This document shows positions 36,543 to 44,494 of a stretch of 64,000 nucleotides of DNA, piece by piece. The stretch is from assembly GCF_022376295.1 (NCBI RefSeq), contig NZ_CP060140.1, positions 3,972,356 through 4,036,355 on the forward strand, in the 5' to 3' direction. Numbering within the stretch: position 1 is the stretch's first letter; every line of letters begins with the position of its first letter. The notes under the pieces were generated by a model that did not search any database, was not told the origin of the DNA, and was given only the letters and a program-made list of their open reading frames with translations. This stretch comes from Nodularia sphaerocarpa UHCC 0038 (lineage in GTDB: Bacteria; Cyanobacteriota; Cyanobacteriia; Cyanobacteriales; Nostocaceae). A program made the translations under genes and the position numbers.

Positions 36543-37397
36543 TTAGCCGTTGACTATTGATCCACCATTGGGATGTAATACTTGTCCAGTCATATAAGAC
36601 GCATCATCGGAAGCTAAAAAGACATAACTGGGTGCAACTTCTTCAGGTTGTCCGGCTCTTCCCATTGGTACTTGTTTCCCGAAAGTTGCAACTTGATCTG
36701 CGGGAAAGGTTGAAGGAATTAATGGTGTCCAAATCGGTCCAGGTGCTACAGCATTAACTCGAATGCCTTGGGAGACTAAATTTTGTGATAAGGAACGAGT
36801 AAAGGCGACTATTGCACCTTTTGTAGATGAGTAATCGAGGAGTAGGGGATTGCCTTTATAAGCTGTAACTGATGTACTATTGATAATGGCACTACCTGCT
36901 TTTAAATGTTTCATTGCTGCTTTTGTCAGGTAAAACATCGAGAAAATATTAGTGCGAAAAGTGCGCTCTAGTTGCTCTTTACTAATTTCCTCAATGTTTT
37001 CTTTCGGGTGTTGTTCAGCCGCGTTATTAATCAGAATATCGAGTTTACCAAATTCATCAACAGTTTGTTCTACAGCTTGCTGACAAAAGGTTTCATCAGT
37101 AATATCGCCGGCGATCGCTACTACACGTCGCCCTTGTTTTTCTACCAAATGTTTGGTTTCTTTCGCATCGTCATGTTCGTTTAAGTAAACGATCGCCACA
37201 TCTGCACCTTCTTTCGCAAAGGCGATCGCCACAGCCCGACCAATACCACTATCTCCCCCTGTAATTAATGCTACTTTATTATCTAACTTACCACTACCTT
37301 GATAATGGGGATCATCAGCTTTGGGTTTGGGCTGCATTTCTGATTCTTTACCGGGTGGTTTTTGTTCCTGTGGTGGTTGTAAATTTTCTTCTGGCAT
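36543..37397 (-). CDS. SDR family oxidoreductase (YghA/glucose-dehydrogenase-like)
   Basis: 284 aa from the ATG at 37397. A classical short-chain dehydrogenase with an extended N-terminus (PPQEQKPPGKESEMQPKP), cofactor motif ITGGDSGIGRAVAIAFAKEG, the NNAA motif, catalytic Ser and YSSTKGAIVAF (Tyr-x3-Lys), and the C-terminal APGPIWTPLIPS. This subgroup is often annotated as glucose/ribitol dehydrogenase or general-stress oxidoreductase; the substrate is unknown. I choose 37397 because AGGAA lies nine bases upstream; the open frame reaches a TTG at 37424. Confidence 0.9.
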   Translation of the reverse strand: MPEENLQPPQEQKPPGKESEMQPKPKADDPHYQGSGKLDNKVALITGGDSGIGRAVAIAFAKEGADVAIVYLNEHDDAKETKHLVEKQGRRVVAIAGDITDETFCQQAVEQTVDEFGKLDILINNAAEQHPKENIEEISKEQLERTFRTNIFSMFYLTKAAMKHLKAGSAIINSTSVTAYKGNPLLLDYSSTKGAIVAFTRSLSQNLVSQGIRVNAVAPGPIWTPLIPSTFPADQVATFGKQVPMGRAGQPEEVAPSYVFLASDDASYMTGQVLHPNGGSIVNG

Positions 37398-37424
37398 CAG
37401 ATAATTTTCCTGTGAATTGATCAA

Positions 37425-37812
37425 GAAAAAATGATTAACAAAATTCTAAAAGTAAACCCTGGATCGATAATTCAATCCAAGGTTTTATTTATGCTTTAAC
37501 TCCCAACTTACAATTTGTAAGTTCAGGTATTTTTACCCCGGATGTAAGCCAAACGCACTAATTGAAGGCAATTGCACGCGACCGACATTTTTATCCTCAC
37601 ACCTGACACACGCTCTTAATCTGACCACTGAAAACAAGTACACAACTCTCTTGGAATATCAGGATTGCTCCTGTTCATCTGCTTTTAAGTTAACTACGAA
37701 ATTGGGTAAATTTATCATTCTGAAGATGGAAAGACAAATTTACTTTTCTCAACCTTAAGACGTAAAATAAGGTATTATTAATCAATGATTTAAATGTTAA
37801 TTTCACTGAATT
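37425..37812. other. Intergenic region between divergent genes
   Basis: A 388-base spacer upstream of both the SDR and O-methyltransferase genes. It contains an imperfect inverted repeat AAACCCTGGAT / ATCCAAGGTTT (37454-37485). I see no ORF and no clear promoter consensus. Confidence 0.5.
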
Positions 37813-38475
37813 ATGGCGAATCAAACATTGGGAATAGAACCAAAACTATATAACTACTTACTCTCTGTATCTTTACGGGAACCAGAAATCCTGTCTCAAC
37901 TGCGGAAAGAAACAGCGCAGCATCCCATGAGTGAAATGCAGATTGCACCGGAACAGGGACAATTTATGGCTTTGCTGGTGCAATTAATAGGAGCAAAGAA
38001 AACTTTAGAAGTGGGGGTATTTACGGGTTATAGTTCCCTAGCTGTGGCTTTAGCATTACCTCCAGAAGGTCGGGTAGTAGCCTGTGATGTGAGTGAGGAA
38101 TTTACTGCGATCGCTCGTCGTTATTGGCAAGCCGCCGGGGTTGCGGATAAAATAGACTTACACATTGCCCCAGCAATGGAGACATTAGATCAGTTACTCG
38201 CCGCAGGTGAAGCGGAAACCTTTGATTTCGCCTTCATCGATGCTGACAAGAGCAATTATGATGGTTATTATGAGCGATCGCTAAAATTAGTCCGTCCTGG
38301 TGGATTAATTGTGATTGATAATGTTCTTTGGTCAGGAAAAGTTGCAGATAGCGAAGTCCAAGACAATCGCACCACAAAGATTCGCGCCCTGAATGAGAAA
38401 CTGCATCAAGACGAGCGAATTAACCTGAGTTTAGTTCCTATCGCCGATGGTTTAACCCTAGCGCACAAGAAATAA
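37813..38475 (+). CDS. Class I SAM-dependent O-methyltransferase (CCoAOMT-like)
   Basis: 220 aa. The motifs TLEVGVFTGYSSLAVALALP (SAM-binding), VACDVSEEF, FDFAFIDADKSNYDGYYE (metal-binding Asp residues) and PGGLIVIDNVLWSG identify the caffeoyl-CoA/catechol O-methyltransferase family (PF01596). Cyanobacterial members methylate catechol-like hydroxyls in vitro; the natural substrate is uncertain. It lies just before the PqqD gene on the same strand, about 130 bases apart; whether it belongs to that locus is open. Confidence 0.92.
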   Translation: MANQTLGIEPKLYNYLLSVSLREPEILSQLRKETAQHPMSEMQIAPEQGQFMALLVQLIGAKKTLEVGVFTGYSSLAVALALPPEGRVVACDVSEEFTAIARRYWQAAGVADKIDLHIAPAMETLDQLLAAGEAETFDFAFIDADKSNYDGYYERSLKLVRPGGLIVIDNVLWSGKVADSEVQDNRTTKIRALNEKLHQDERINLSLVPIADGLTLAHKK

Positions 38476-38608
38476 TTCCTGTAGAGGTAATTCATCAATT
38501 GCCTCTATAGAAAAAGTTTTGAATTTTATAGTATTAATAATTAGGAGTCATATTATACCATAAAGCATGGTATTGTGTAAAATTAATAGTCAAGTTGTCA
38601 GAATTTAT

Positions 38609-39058
38609 ATGGAGAATAGCCAAGTGTTTAGAGTCAATAGTCCTCAAGTTGTCTGTGAAACTATTGATGGAGAAGTGGTAGTTGTTGATCTTGAGCGGGG
38701 TTACTATTACAGTCTGCTCAAAACTGGCGCAGATTTGTGGAGTTGTATCGAGGGTCATCTTCAGCGCGATGACATAATCCAAGAAATTGGAAAAAAGTAT
38801 GATGGGACTATCGAAGAAATTACTGAGGCGATTGATGAATTTCTTGACAAATTGCAACATGAGGGATTAATTGTTGCTGATGTCACTATTACACCAGGGG
38901 CTATGAATGAGCAAGAATCAGTTACCAGTACCGAAAAGCCCAAATTTGAGAAACCGATGCTAGAGAAGTTTACAGATATGGAAGATTTGCTGCTGCTTGA
39001 TCCGATTCATGAGGTGGATGTAGAAGCTGGATGGCCAAAGGTGAAGACGGTTTCATAG
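38609..39058 (+). CDS. PqqD-family (RRE-like) protein with substrate-like C-terminal tail
   Basis: 149 aa from the ATG at 38609; an earlier ATG at 38567 would add 14 residues. The first about 95 residues are a PqqD/RRE-like winged-helix domain (FRVNSPQVVCETIDGEVVVV, GYYYSLLKTGADLWSCIEG). PqqD domains bind leader peptides of ribosomally made peptides (family knowledge). A C-terminal tail of about 40 residues follows a short linker: FEKPMLEKF, then LLLLDPIHEVDVEAGWP, ending KVKTVS with a terminal serine. The Y/F-x2-P-x-L pattern resembles leaders of lasso and related precursors. The tail could be a fused substrate or docking segment. It is first in a plus-strand run with NTP_transf_5-like, HPrK-like and FkbM genes. 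Confidence 0.75.
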   Translation: MENSQVFRVNSPQVVCETIDGEVVVVDLERGYYYSLLKTGADLWSCIEGHLQRDDIIQEIGKKYDGTIEEITEAIDEFLDKLQHEGLIVADVTITPGAMNEQESVTSTEKPKFEKPMLEKFTDMEDLLLLDPIHEVDVEAGWPKVKTVS

Positions 39059-39082
39059 TGAATACAATATTTTGATTTTACT

Positions 39083-40123
39083 ATGAGTTTAAACTGGAGC
39101 GATGGCGTAGCCGCCCGCCAAGGGCTTCGCCTGGCTTACTTTGATAGTTATCGATTAAAATTGTCCCACAAACAATTACTCAAAGCCACACTGTTAAAAG
39201 AGCAGGCAATGTTAACGGCTTGGCAAGATTGGCGAGATTCAGTTGATATAGAAACTTTAGATCATAGTTCCTATTCATTGTTGCCACAACTTTACCAAAA
39301 CTTATTAGCTCATAAAGTTGATAACGCTGATATGGCAAGGCTAAAGGGGATCTATCGCCGCCATTGGTATGCTAATCAATTGAAACTCAAATCGCTAACA
39401 GCAATATTGTCTAGTTTAAAGGATATTGGCATTGAGGCGATTGTGCTGGGGGATGCGGCTTGGGGTGGGATAGGTAAAAATCAAATCGAGAATTACCGCC
39501 CAATTTCTAGCTTCCATCTCTTGCTTGATGGCAATTATTTAGAGACAGCAATCGAGCATTTGCGCTCGCTAAATTGGCATAGTCTTGATGGTAGTACCCA
39601 ACAATTTAGGGAATTACGTAATAATTGTGATTCACTGAATTTACGGCTTTATTTGCAAGAACATCTGTTTTGGGCAATTCCCCAAGACTATACAGATGGG
39701 CAGGTGTGGCATTATGCAACTGCGGATTGGAGCCATGAAGCTGGTTGGCGGCTGAGTGCAACGGATCAGTTCCTGGATGGATGCGCGCGAATGTTTTTTA
39801 GACAGCAGCCCAAATCATCGAATCCACAAATACACAGGATTGCAGATGCTTTGGTGTTAATTGCGAATCTGGAAAACAACGATTGGATCAGGTTGATCAC
39901 ACAAGCACAACGATATCAAATGATCTTGCCTGTGCGGAATATGTTGCAGCTTTTGCAGCAGTTATTTTCAGTAGAATTACCAACTTGGGTATTACCGGCT
40001 CTCTGGCAAATGCCGATCGCCAATACGGAGTGGTTAAAGTATCGAGTTTTAGATGGCGATCGCCGTTCTCTGATGCGTTCAACCATTGTGCAATCGCTAC
40101 AACTGTTGACTTTTTCAAAGTAA
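39083..40123 (+). CDS. Degenerate NTP_transf_5-like protein
   Basis: 346 aa. Overall layout matches the NTP_transf_5 (PF14907) nucleotidyltransferase family found in lasso-peptide and polysaccharide clusters: helical N-terminus, IGIEAIVLGDAAWGG, a middle strand with HLLLDGN, and a helical C-terminus. Where the canonical member at 46589 has AFKGAVLAAS and NDLDILV, this protein has VLGDAAWGG and SSFHLLLDG, so the KG and DxD active-site pieces are missing; it may be a pseudoenzyme or binding partner. Residues 7-19 (DGVAARQGLRLAY) are encoded by a dispersed palindromic repeat (about 39100-39140). It starts 24 bases after the PqqD gene and is followed 21 bases later by the HPrK-like gene, so it belongs to an operon. 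Confidence 0.6.
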   Translation: MSLNWSDGVAARQGLRLAYFDSYRLKLSHKQLLKATLLKEQAMLTAWQDWRDSVDIETLDHSSYSLLPQLYQNLLAHKVDNADMARLKGIYRRHWYANQLKLKSLTAILSSLKDIGIEAIVLGDAAWGGIGKNQIENYRPISSFHLLLDGNYLETAIEHLRSLNWHSLDGSTQQFRELRNNCDSLNLRLYLQEHLFWAIPQDYTDGQVWHYATADWSHEAGWRLSATDQFLDGCARMFFRQQPKSSNPQIHRIADALVLIANLENNDWIRLITQAQRYQMILPVRNMLQLLQQLFSVELPTWVLPALWQMPIANTEWLKYRVLDGDRRSLMRSTIVQSLQLLTFSK

Positions 40124-40144
40124 TTGTTTCTTAACTAGATTCCA

Positions 40145-41251
40145 GTGATTGTCATGTATCCTAACCCTGATCGGAGTATTGCTCAGAGCGATCGCCTCGC
40201 TTATTTCCAATTAGTATATACAGGCTTTGAGAGAGCCGCTCAAATTGCCGGCGAGGTGCAGTATTTTTATGCCATCGGTAAGTATAATCTCTGTCTAAGA
40301 TTTGCGGGAGAGGGGCTGATTCCCCAGATTACGCCTGCATTGTCTCATCTCTCTATAGCCCCAGTTCCCCAACCCGATCTCACGATTTGCCTATGGGATA
40401 ATACCTCAACTAAAACACAATTGCCATTATTAATTGATAGTTTATTAACCCTGATTCGACTACATTGGACAGATTATCTCGGTCCACGCAAAGAGATCAA
40501 AGCCTATGATGGCGATCGCATTCGCAGCAATTTTCATATTGGTCCCAACATTCTCAGCGTGCTAGATCGAGAGCAAAATTTAGCTTGTTATTGGATTGAC
40601 AATGCTGAAGATATTCCTTATTGGGAAAAAGGTTCACCTTTGCAAACAATTTTAAACTGGTGGACAAGCGATCATCGCCAACATCAATATGTTCACGCAG
40701 GTGCGATCGGTAATCCTGATGGTGGAGTTTTGTTAGCGGGAAAAGGTGGATCTGGCAAATCTTCCACTGCGCTTACCTGTATCAATAGTTCGCTGCTTTA
40801 TGCCAGTGATGATTATTGTTTAGTCACCAGTGATCCTCAACCCTATGTTTATAGTCTCTACAACACCGCCAAATTAAAAGGACAAGCGGATCTCGAACGA
40901 TTTCCCCATTTAGCGGATCTCATTGATAATTGCGATCGCTCAGAGAATGAAAAAGCAATGCTATTTTTGCATCAACACCATCCTGAAAAAGTCGTACAAG
41001 GATTTCCCATCAAAGCGGTGCTAGTGCCTCAAATCACAGGGAAACTAGACACCCATCTCCGTCCCATCAGTGCAGGAGCAGCCTTACGCGCCTTAGCCCC
41101 TAGTACCATCTTTCAATTAGCTGGTAGTGGACAAACAGCATTAAAAATCATGTCAAGTTTAGTCAAACAGGTTCCTTGCTATGTTTTGGAACTTGGTACA
41201 GATATGGTACAAATTCCCGATGTAATTCAACGTCTGCTATCGCAAATATAA
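40145..41251 (+). CDS. HPr kinase-like P-loop serine kinase
   Basis: 368 aa. The C-terminal half carries a P-loop typical of HPrK-type proteins: GGVLLAGKGGSGKSSTAL (Walker A 198-207), followed by LLYASDDYCLV, the acidic segment that binds metal in HPr kinases. HPrK-like enzymes in lasso clusters (for example PadeK, ThcoK) phosphorylate the C-terminal serine of the precursor (established). The PqqD protein two genes upstream ends in serine. The N-terminal half is family-specific. Start could be ATG at 40154 (MYPNPDR) rather than ATT/GTG-type codons at 40145. It is in the same run as the PqqD and NTP_transf_5-like genes. Confidence 0.75.
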   Translation: MIVMYPNPDRSIAQSDRLAYFQLVYTGFERAAQIAGEVQYFYAIGKYNLCLRFAGEGLIPQITPALSHLSIAPVPQPDLTICLWDNTSTKTQLPLLIDSLLTLIRLHWTDYLGPRKEIKAYDGDRIRSNFHIGPNILSVLDREQNLACYWIDNAEDIPYWEKGSPLQTILNWWTSDHRQHQYVHAGAIGNPDGGVLLAGKGGSGKSSTALTCINSSLLYASDDYCLVTSDPQPYVYSLYNTAKLKGQADLERFPHLADLIDNCDRSENEKAMLFLHQHHPEKVVQGFPIKAVLVPQITGKLDTHLRPISAGAALRALAPSTIFQLAGSGQTALKIMSSLVKQVPCYVLELGTDMVQIPDVIQRLLSQI

Positions 41252-41282
41252 ATCTGGGCAACTTAAAACAGGAGTCTATAAC

Positions 41283-42008
41283 ATGGGATATCTCCGGCGA
41301 AAAATGATTGAGGGATTAACTCGATTTGTGCCGACAATTCTTCCTCCCCAAAGGCAATACTATAACGAAACCAATAATGATCGATGGATTTGTGAATATG
41401 TCTTTCCCAATAAACGGGATGGTTATTTCTTAGAAGTTGGAGCAGCGAATGGCAAACAAGCAAGTAGTTGTTATGTCCTTGAGAAAGAGTTTGGATGGAA
41501 AGGAATTTGTGTTGAACCGAGTGATTACTTTTTTGAGCAATTGGTTCGCAATCGTCCCAATAGTATTTGTGAGCAAGTCTGCTTATCCAATCAAGTAGGA
41601 ACTGTAACTTATATCGAAGGCAGCGATGAGACGGTTAGCCCTTATTTAAGCGGCATCAAATCGAACTTAGAAACAGTCAAATATCAGGGGAAAGAGGTTG
41701 TCGCCAAAGGCAAAGAAGTTAAAAAAGAGGCAGTAACCTTAGAGGTGCTGCTCAAAAAATATCATGCTCCTCAAGTGATTGATTATGCTGCTTTTGATAT
41801 TGAAGGCAGTGAGTTGGATGTTTTAGAAGTTTTTCCCTTTGAGTCTTATGTCTTTCTAGCTCTGAGTTTGGAATGTGATAGTTCTATCCGTTTACCCATT
41901 TCTCAGTTATTAGAATCCAATGGCTATCGACGCGCTAAAAATCCATTTAATCGGGATAAACCTTGGGAAATGTATTGGTTACATCAGAGTGTTTACAAAC
42001 GTCTGTGA
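41283..42008 (+). CDS. FkbM family methyltransferase
   Basis: 241 aa. SAM-binding GYFLEVGAANGKQASSCY, acidic ICVEPSDYFFEQ, and VIDYAAFDIEGSELDVLE match FkbM methyltransferases, which methylate hydroxyl groups on natural products or sugars (family knowledge). AGGAG lies nine bases before the ATG. It follows the HPrK-like gene by 31 bases and precedes two GT2 genes, so it likely modifies a sugar or peptide product of this locus. Confidence 0.9.
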   Translation: MGYLRRKMIEGLTRFVPTILPPQRQYYNETNNDRWICEYVFPNKRDGYFLEVGAANGKQASSCYVLEKEFGWKGICVEPSDYFFEQLVRNRPNSICEQVCLSNQVGTVTYIEGSDETVSPYLSGIKSNLETVKYQGKEVVAKGKEVKKEAVTLEVLLKKYHAPQVIDYAAFDIEGSELDVLEVFPFESYVFLALSLECDSSIRLPISQLLESNGYRRAKNPFNRDKPWEMYWLHQSVYKRL

Positions 42009-42029
42009 GCATATTTTTGGTATAATATC

Positions 42030-42060
42030 GAGGTTTTTATCCTAACAGTTTTTGGGCATT
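42030..42060 (-). pseudogene. Remnant of the epimerase 3' end, copy 1
   Basis: The stretch AGGTTTTTATCCTAACAG followed by TTTTTGGGCATT matches the 3' end of the epimerase gene (43757-43787) apart from a few changes. It sits right before the first GT2 gene and is a trace of tandem duplication. Confidence 0.6.
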
Positions 42061-42061
42061 A

Positions 42062-42754
42062 ATGAATAACTTACCTTTAGTAACTGTGATTATCCCTGTC
42101 TATAATTACGCTAATTATATAGCCGCAACACTTGACAGTGTATTTGCTCAAACCTATCGCCCAATTGAAGTCATTGTTGTGGATGATGGTTCAACAGATA
42201 ACAGTGCGGAAATTGTGCGTGCTTATCCAGAAGTACAGTATTTTTATCAATCAAATCAAGGTGTGTCAGTTGCTCGCAATGTGGCGATCGCTGCTGCAAA
42301 GGGTGAATTTCTTGCATTTTTGGATGCAGATGATCTCTGGAAACCTGATAAACTCAGTCTTCAAATTGCCTATATGCTGGAAAATCCTGATATTGGGATC
42401 ACAGGTACAAAATCGATAAATTTTTTAGAATCAGATACTCAACTTCCCCCTTGGCTAAGAGATAAGCCCCATTGGGAAGAGGTGAGAGAGATCCTTCCCA
42501 GCACAATCGTGGTTCACAAATCTGTTTTTAGTCAAATCGGGGTATTCTCTCCTGATTATCGTGCCAGCGAGGATACAGAATGGCAATGGCGAGCCAAAGA
42601 TGCAAATATATCCATCTTTAATATCAATGAAATCCTGACATTAAGACGATTTCAGGGTTCTAATCTATCGTGGGAGATGAAAGTAACTCAGAAATCTCGG
42701 ATGTTGAGAATTATCAAGGAATCCATCGCTCGTAAATCGACCCAAGCTCGATGA
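42062..42754 (+). CDS. Glycosyltransferase, GT2 family (tandem copy 1)
   Basis: 230 aa. VTVIIPVYNYANYIAATLDS, VVDDGSTDNSAEIV and FLAFLDADDLWKPDKL (DxD metal site) identify a GT2 enzyme; ASEDTEWQWRAKD supplies the acidic base. It is soluble, with no membrane segment. It is highly similar, residue by residue, to the next gene at 43001 (long identical blocks such as LDSVFAQTYRPIEVIVVDDG), so the two arose by recent tandem duplication. Both probably add a sugar to the same product with divergent specificity. The start ATG is two bases after the epimerase remnant. Confidence 0.92.
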   Translation: MNNLPLVTVIIPVYNYANYIAATLDSVFAQTYRPIEVIVVDDGSTDNSAEIVRAYPEVQYFYQSNQGVSVARNVAIAAAKGEFLAFLDADDLWKPDKLSLQIAYMLENPDIGITGTKSINFLESDTQLPPWLRDKPHWEEVREILPSTIVVHKSVFSQIGVFSPDYRASEDTEWQWRAKDANISIFNINEILTLRRFQGSNLSWEMKVTQKSRMLRIIKESIARKSTQAR

Positions 42755-42781
42755 GCTAATCTATTTTATTCATTCATAGAA

Positions 42782-42847
42782 TTAAACACCTTTCAACAGA
42801 TTTTCGGCATTATCTTCAGGTTCGTATCCTAATAGTTTTTGGGTATT
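42782..42847 (-). pseudogene. Remnant of the epimerase 3' end, copy 2
   Basis: About 66 bases match the last 21 codons and stop of the epimerase gene at 43721-43786 (shared TTTTCGGCATTATCTTCAGG and TTCGTATCCTAA). It lies after the first GT2 gene. It is followed by a C/G-rich inverted repeat (about 42880-42975). Confidence 0.85.
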
Positions 42848-42869
42848 ATAGCTGTATCCACTTCAATGA

Positions 42870-42975
42870 AGTACATCATAGCCCCCTCCTCGCACCCCCC
42901 GAAATCCCCCCGCAACGGGGGGAAGAAAAGGATAAACGTTTGATATGGGAGGGGGTTGGGGGTGGGGTTCTTGTA
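42870..42975. repeat. Large C/G-rich inverted repeat
   Basis: CCCCCTCCTCGCACCCCCC and a later GGGAGGGGGTTGGGGGTGGGG can pair around an inner CCCCCCGCAACGGGGGG hairpin. The right arm is the complement of the repeat after the kinase gene (about 3721-3760). It separates the duplicated GT2 unit from the second GT2 copy. Confidence 0.75.
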
Positions 42976-43000
42976 TCTCACTTAACTGATAACCGCTATA

Positions 43001-43693
43001 ATGAATAATTTACCTTTAGTGACCGTTGTTATCCCTGTTTATAACTCTGCTAAGTTTTTGGCTGCAACACTTGACAGTGTATTTGCTCAAACCTATCGCC
43101 CAATTGAAGTTATTGTTGTGGATGATGGTTCAACAGATAACAGTGCTGACATTGTACGTAGTTATCCAGAAGTACAGTATTTTTATCAATCAAATCAAGG
43201 TGTGTCCGTTGCTCGCAATGTGGCGATCGCGGCGGCTAAAGCTGAATTGATCGCATTTTTGGATTCAGATGATCTTTGGAAACCTGATAAACTCAGTCTT
43301 CAAATTGCCTATATGTTGGAAAATACTCATATTGGGATCACAGGTACAAAGGCGATAAATTTTTTAGAATCAGATACTCAACTTCCCCCTTGGCTGAGAG
43401 ATCATCCATGTTGGGAACAGGATAGAGTGATTATTCCCAGCACAATGGTGGTTCACAAATCTGTTTTTAGTCAAGTTGGAGATTTTTCTCCTGATTATCG
43501 TGCCAGCCAGGATATAGAATGGCTGTGGCGAGCCAAAGATGCAAAGATACCCATGCTTAAGATCAATGAAATCCTGACCTTAAGACGATTTCACGGCTCT
43601 AATGTATCATGGCTGATGGCAGGAACTCACAAATCTCGGATGTTGAGAATTATCAAGGACTCCATCGCTCGTCAATCGCGGCAACCTCAATGA
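43001..43693 (+). CDS. Glycosyltransferase, GT2 family (tandem copy 2)
   Basis: 230 aa. VTVVIPVYNSAKFLAATLDS, VVDDGSTDNSADIV and LIAFLDSDDLWKPDKL (DSD metal site, DAD in copy 1) define a GT2 enzyme. It differs from the copy at 42062 mainly in the acceptor-side C-terminal third (SQDIEWLWRAKDAKIPML, VSWLMAGTHKSR), which may mean a changed acceptor. It converges with the epimerase gene at 43721 (27-base gap); the shared sequence continues past the stop into the epimerase 3' end, which defines the duplication unit. Confidence 0.92.
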   Translation: MNNLPLVTVVIPVYNSAKFLAATLDSVFAQTYRPIEVIVVDDGSTDNSADIVRSYPEVQYFYQSNQGVSVARNVAIAAAKAELIAFLDSDDLWKPDKLSLQIAYMLENTHIGITGTKAINFLESDTQLPPWLRDHPCWEQDRVIIPSTMVVHKSVFSQVGDFSPDYRASQDIEWLWRAKDAKIPMLKINEILTLRRFHGSNVSWLMAGTHKSRMLRIIKDSIARQSRQPQ

Positions 43694-43720
43694 GCTAATC
43701 TATGTTATCCATTCATAGAA

Positions 43721-44476
43721 TTAAACATCTATGAGCAGATTTTCGGCATTATCTTCAGGTTCGTATCCTAACAGTTTTTGAGCATTGCTGATATCCCAAT
43801 AGCGGCGAGTGTTACCTGAAATAGCATAAAAAATTTGAAAGCCAAGGTTTTCATGCTCTAGCGATCGCCTAACTATTTGTGCTAAATCTCTAGGGCTACA
43901 CCAATTTGATAATATCCGATCATTGGGAGCATAAACTTTCGGTTCGGTTTTAAACCAGCCAATTCGCAAACAGATCACAGTCATCCCATAGCGATCGCTA
44001 AAATATTGCCCTAAAGCCTCACCAAATGCTTTCCCCACCGCATACAGAGAATCAGGACGCACAGGCATTTCAGGCGTAATATGGGATTCTTGTTCCACTT
44101 CCCGCCATCCTGAAACATAATTGGTGCTGGCATAGATAATTTTTTTGACTCCCGATTGACGGGCGGCTTCAAATATGTTGTAAGTGCCATTGATACCGCT
44201 AGTATAAACATCTTGCCAAGGTTGGTCAACATGAGGATTGGCTGCTAGATGAATTACCGCGTCCACACCAGCCATAACTTTAAGAACAGCTTTAAAGTTG
44301 GTGATATCCACGCGACGGAAATCTTTGGATTGCGGAACATGGCGGCGATCAATACAGCGAAATTCATAATCATCATCCAGTTCATGCTGTAGAGATGTGC
44401 CAATGTTTCCAGCCGCACCGGTTAATAAAATCAATTTCTTTGTTGTCGATTGACGGGTTCTCAGAAAGTCAAACAT
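43721..44476 (-). CDS. NAD-dependent epimerase/dehydratase family (uronate dehydrogenase-like)
   Basis: 251 aa. Extended SDR with ILLTGAAGNIGTSLQHEL (NAD-binding), VIHLAANPHVDQPW, IIYASTNYVSGW and SLYAVGKAFGEALGQYF (catalytic Tyr-x3-Lys). It lacks the long C-terminal domain of sugar-nucleotide epimerases and resembles uronate dehydrogenases in length and in the NPHVDQPW segment. The substrate is not certain. It is last in the minus-strand arm, 18 bases after the GT2 gene at 44495. Its 3' end is duplicated twice in front of the GT2 copies. Confidence 0.82.
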   Translation of the reverse strand: MFDFLRTRQSTTKKLILLTGAAGNIGTSLQHELDDDYEFRCIDRRHVPQSKDFRRVDITNFKAVLKVMAGVDAVIHLAANPHVDQPWQDVYTSGINGTYNIFEAARQSGVKKIIYASTNYVSGWREVEQESHITPEMPVRPDSLYAVGKAFGEALGQYFSDRYGMTVICLRIGWFKTEPKVYAPNDRILSNWCSPRDLAQIVRRSLEHENLGFQIFYAISGNTRRYWDISNAQKLLGYEPEDNAENLLIDV

Positions 44477-44494
44477 ACTAGTGCTGTCGCCTCC

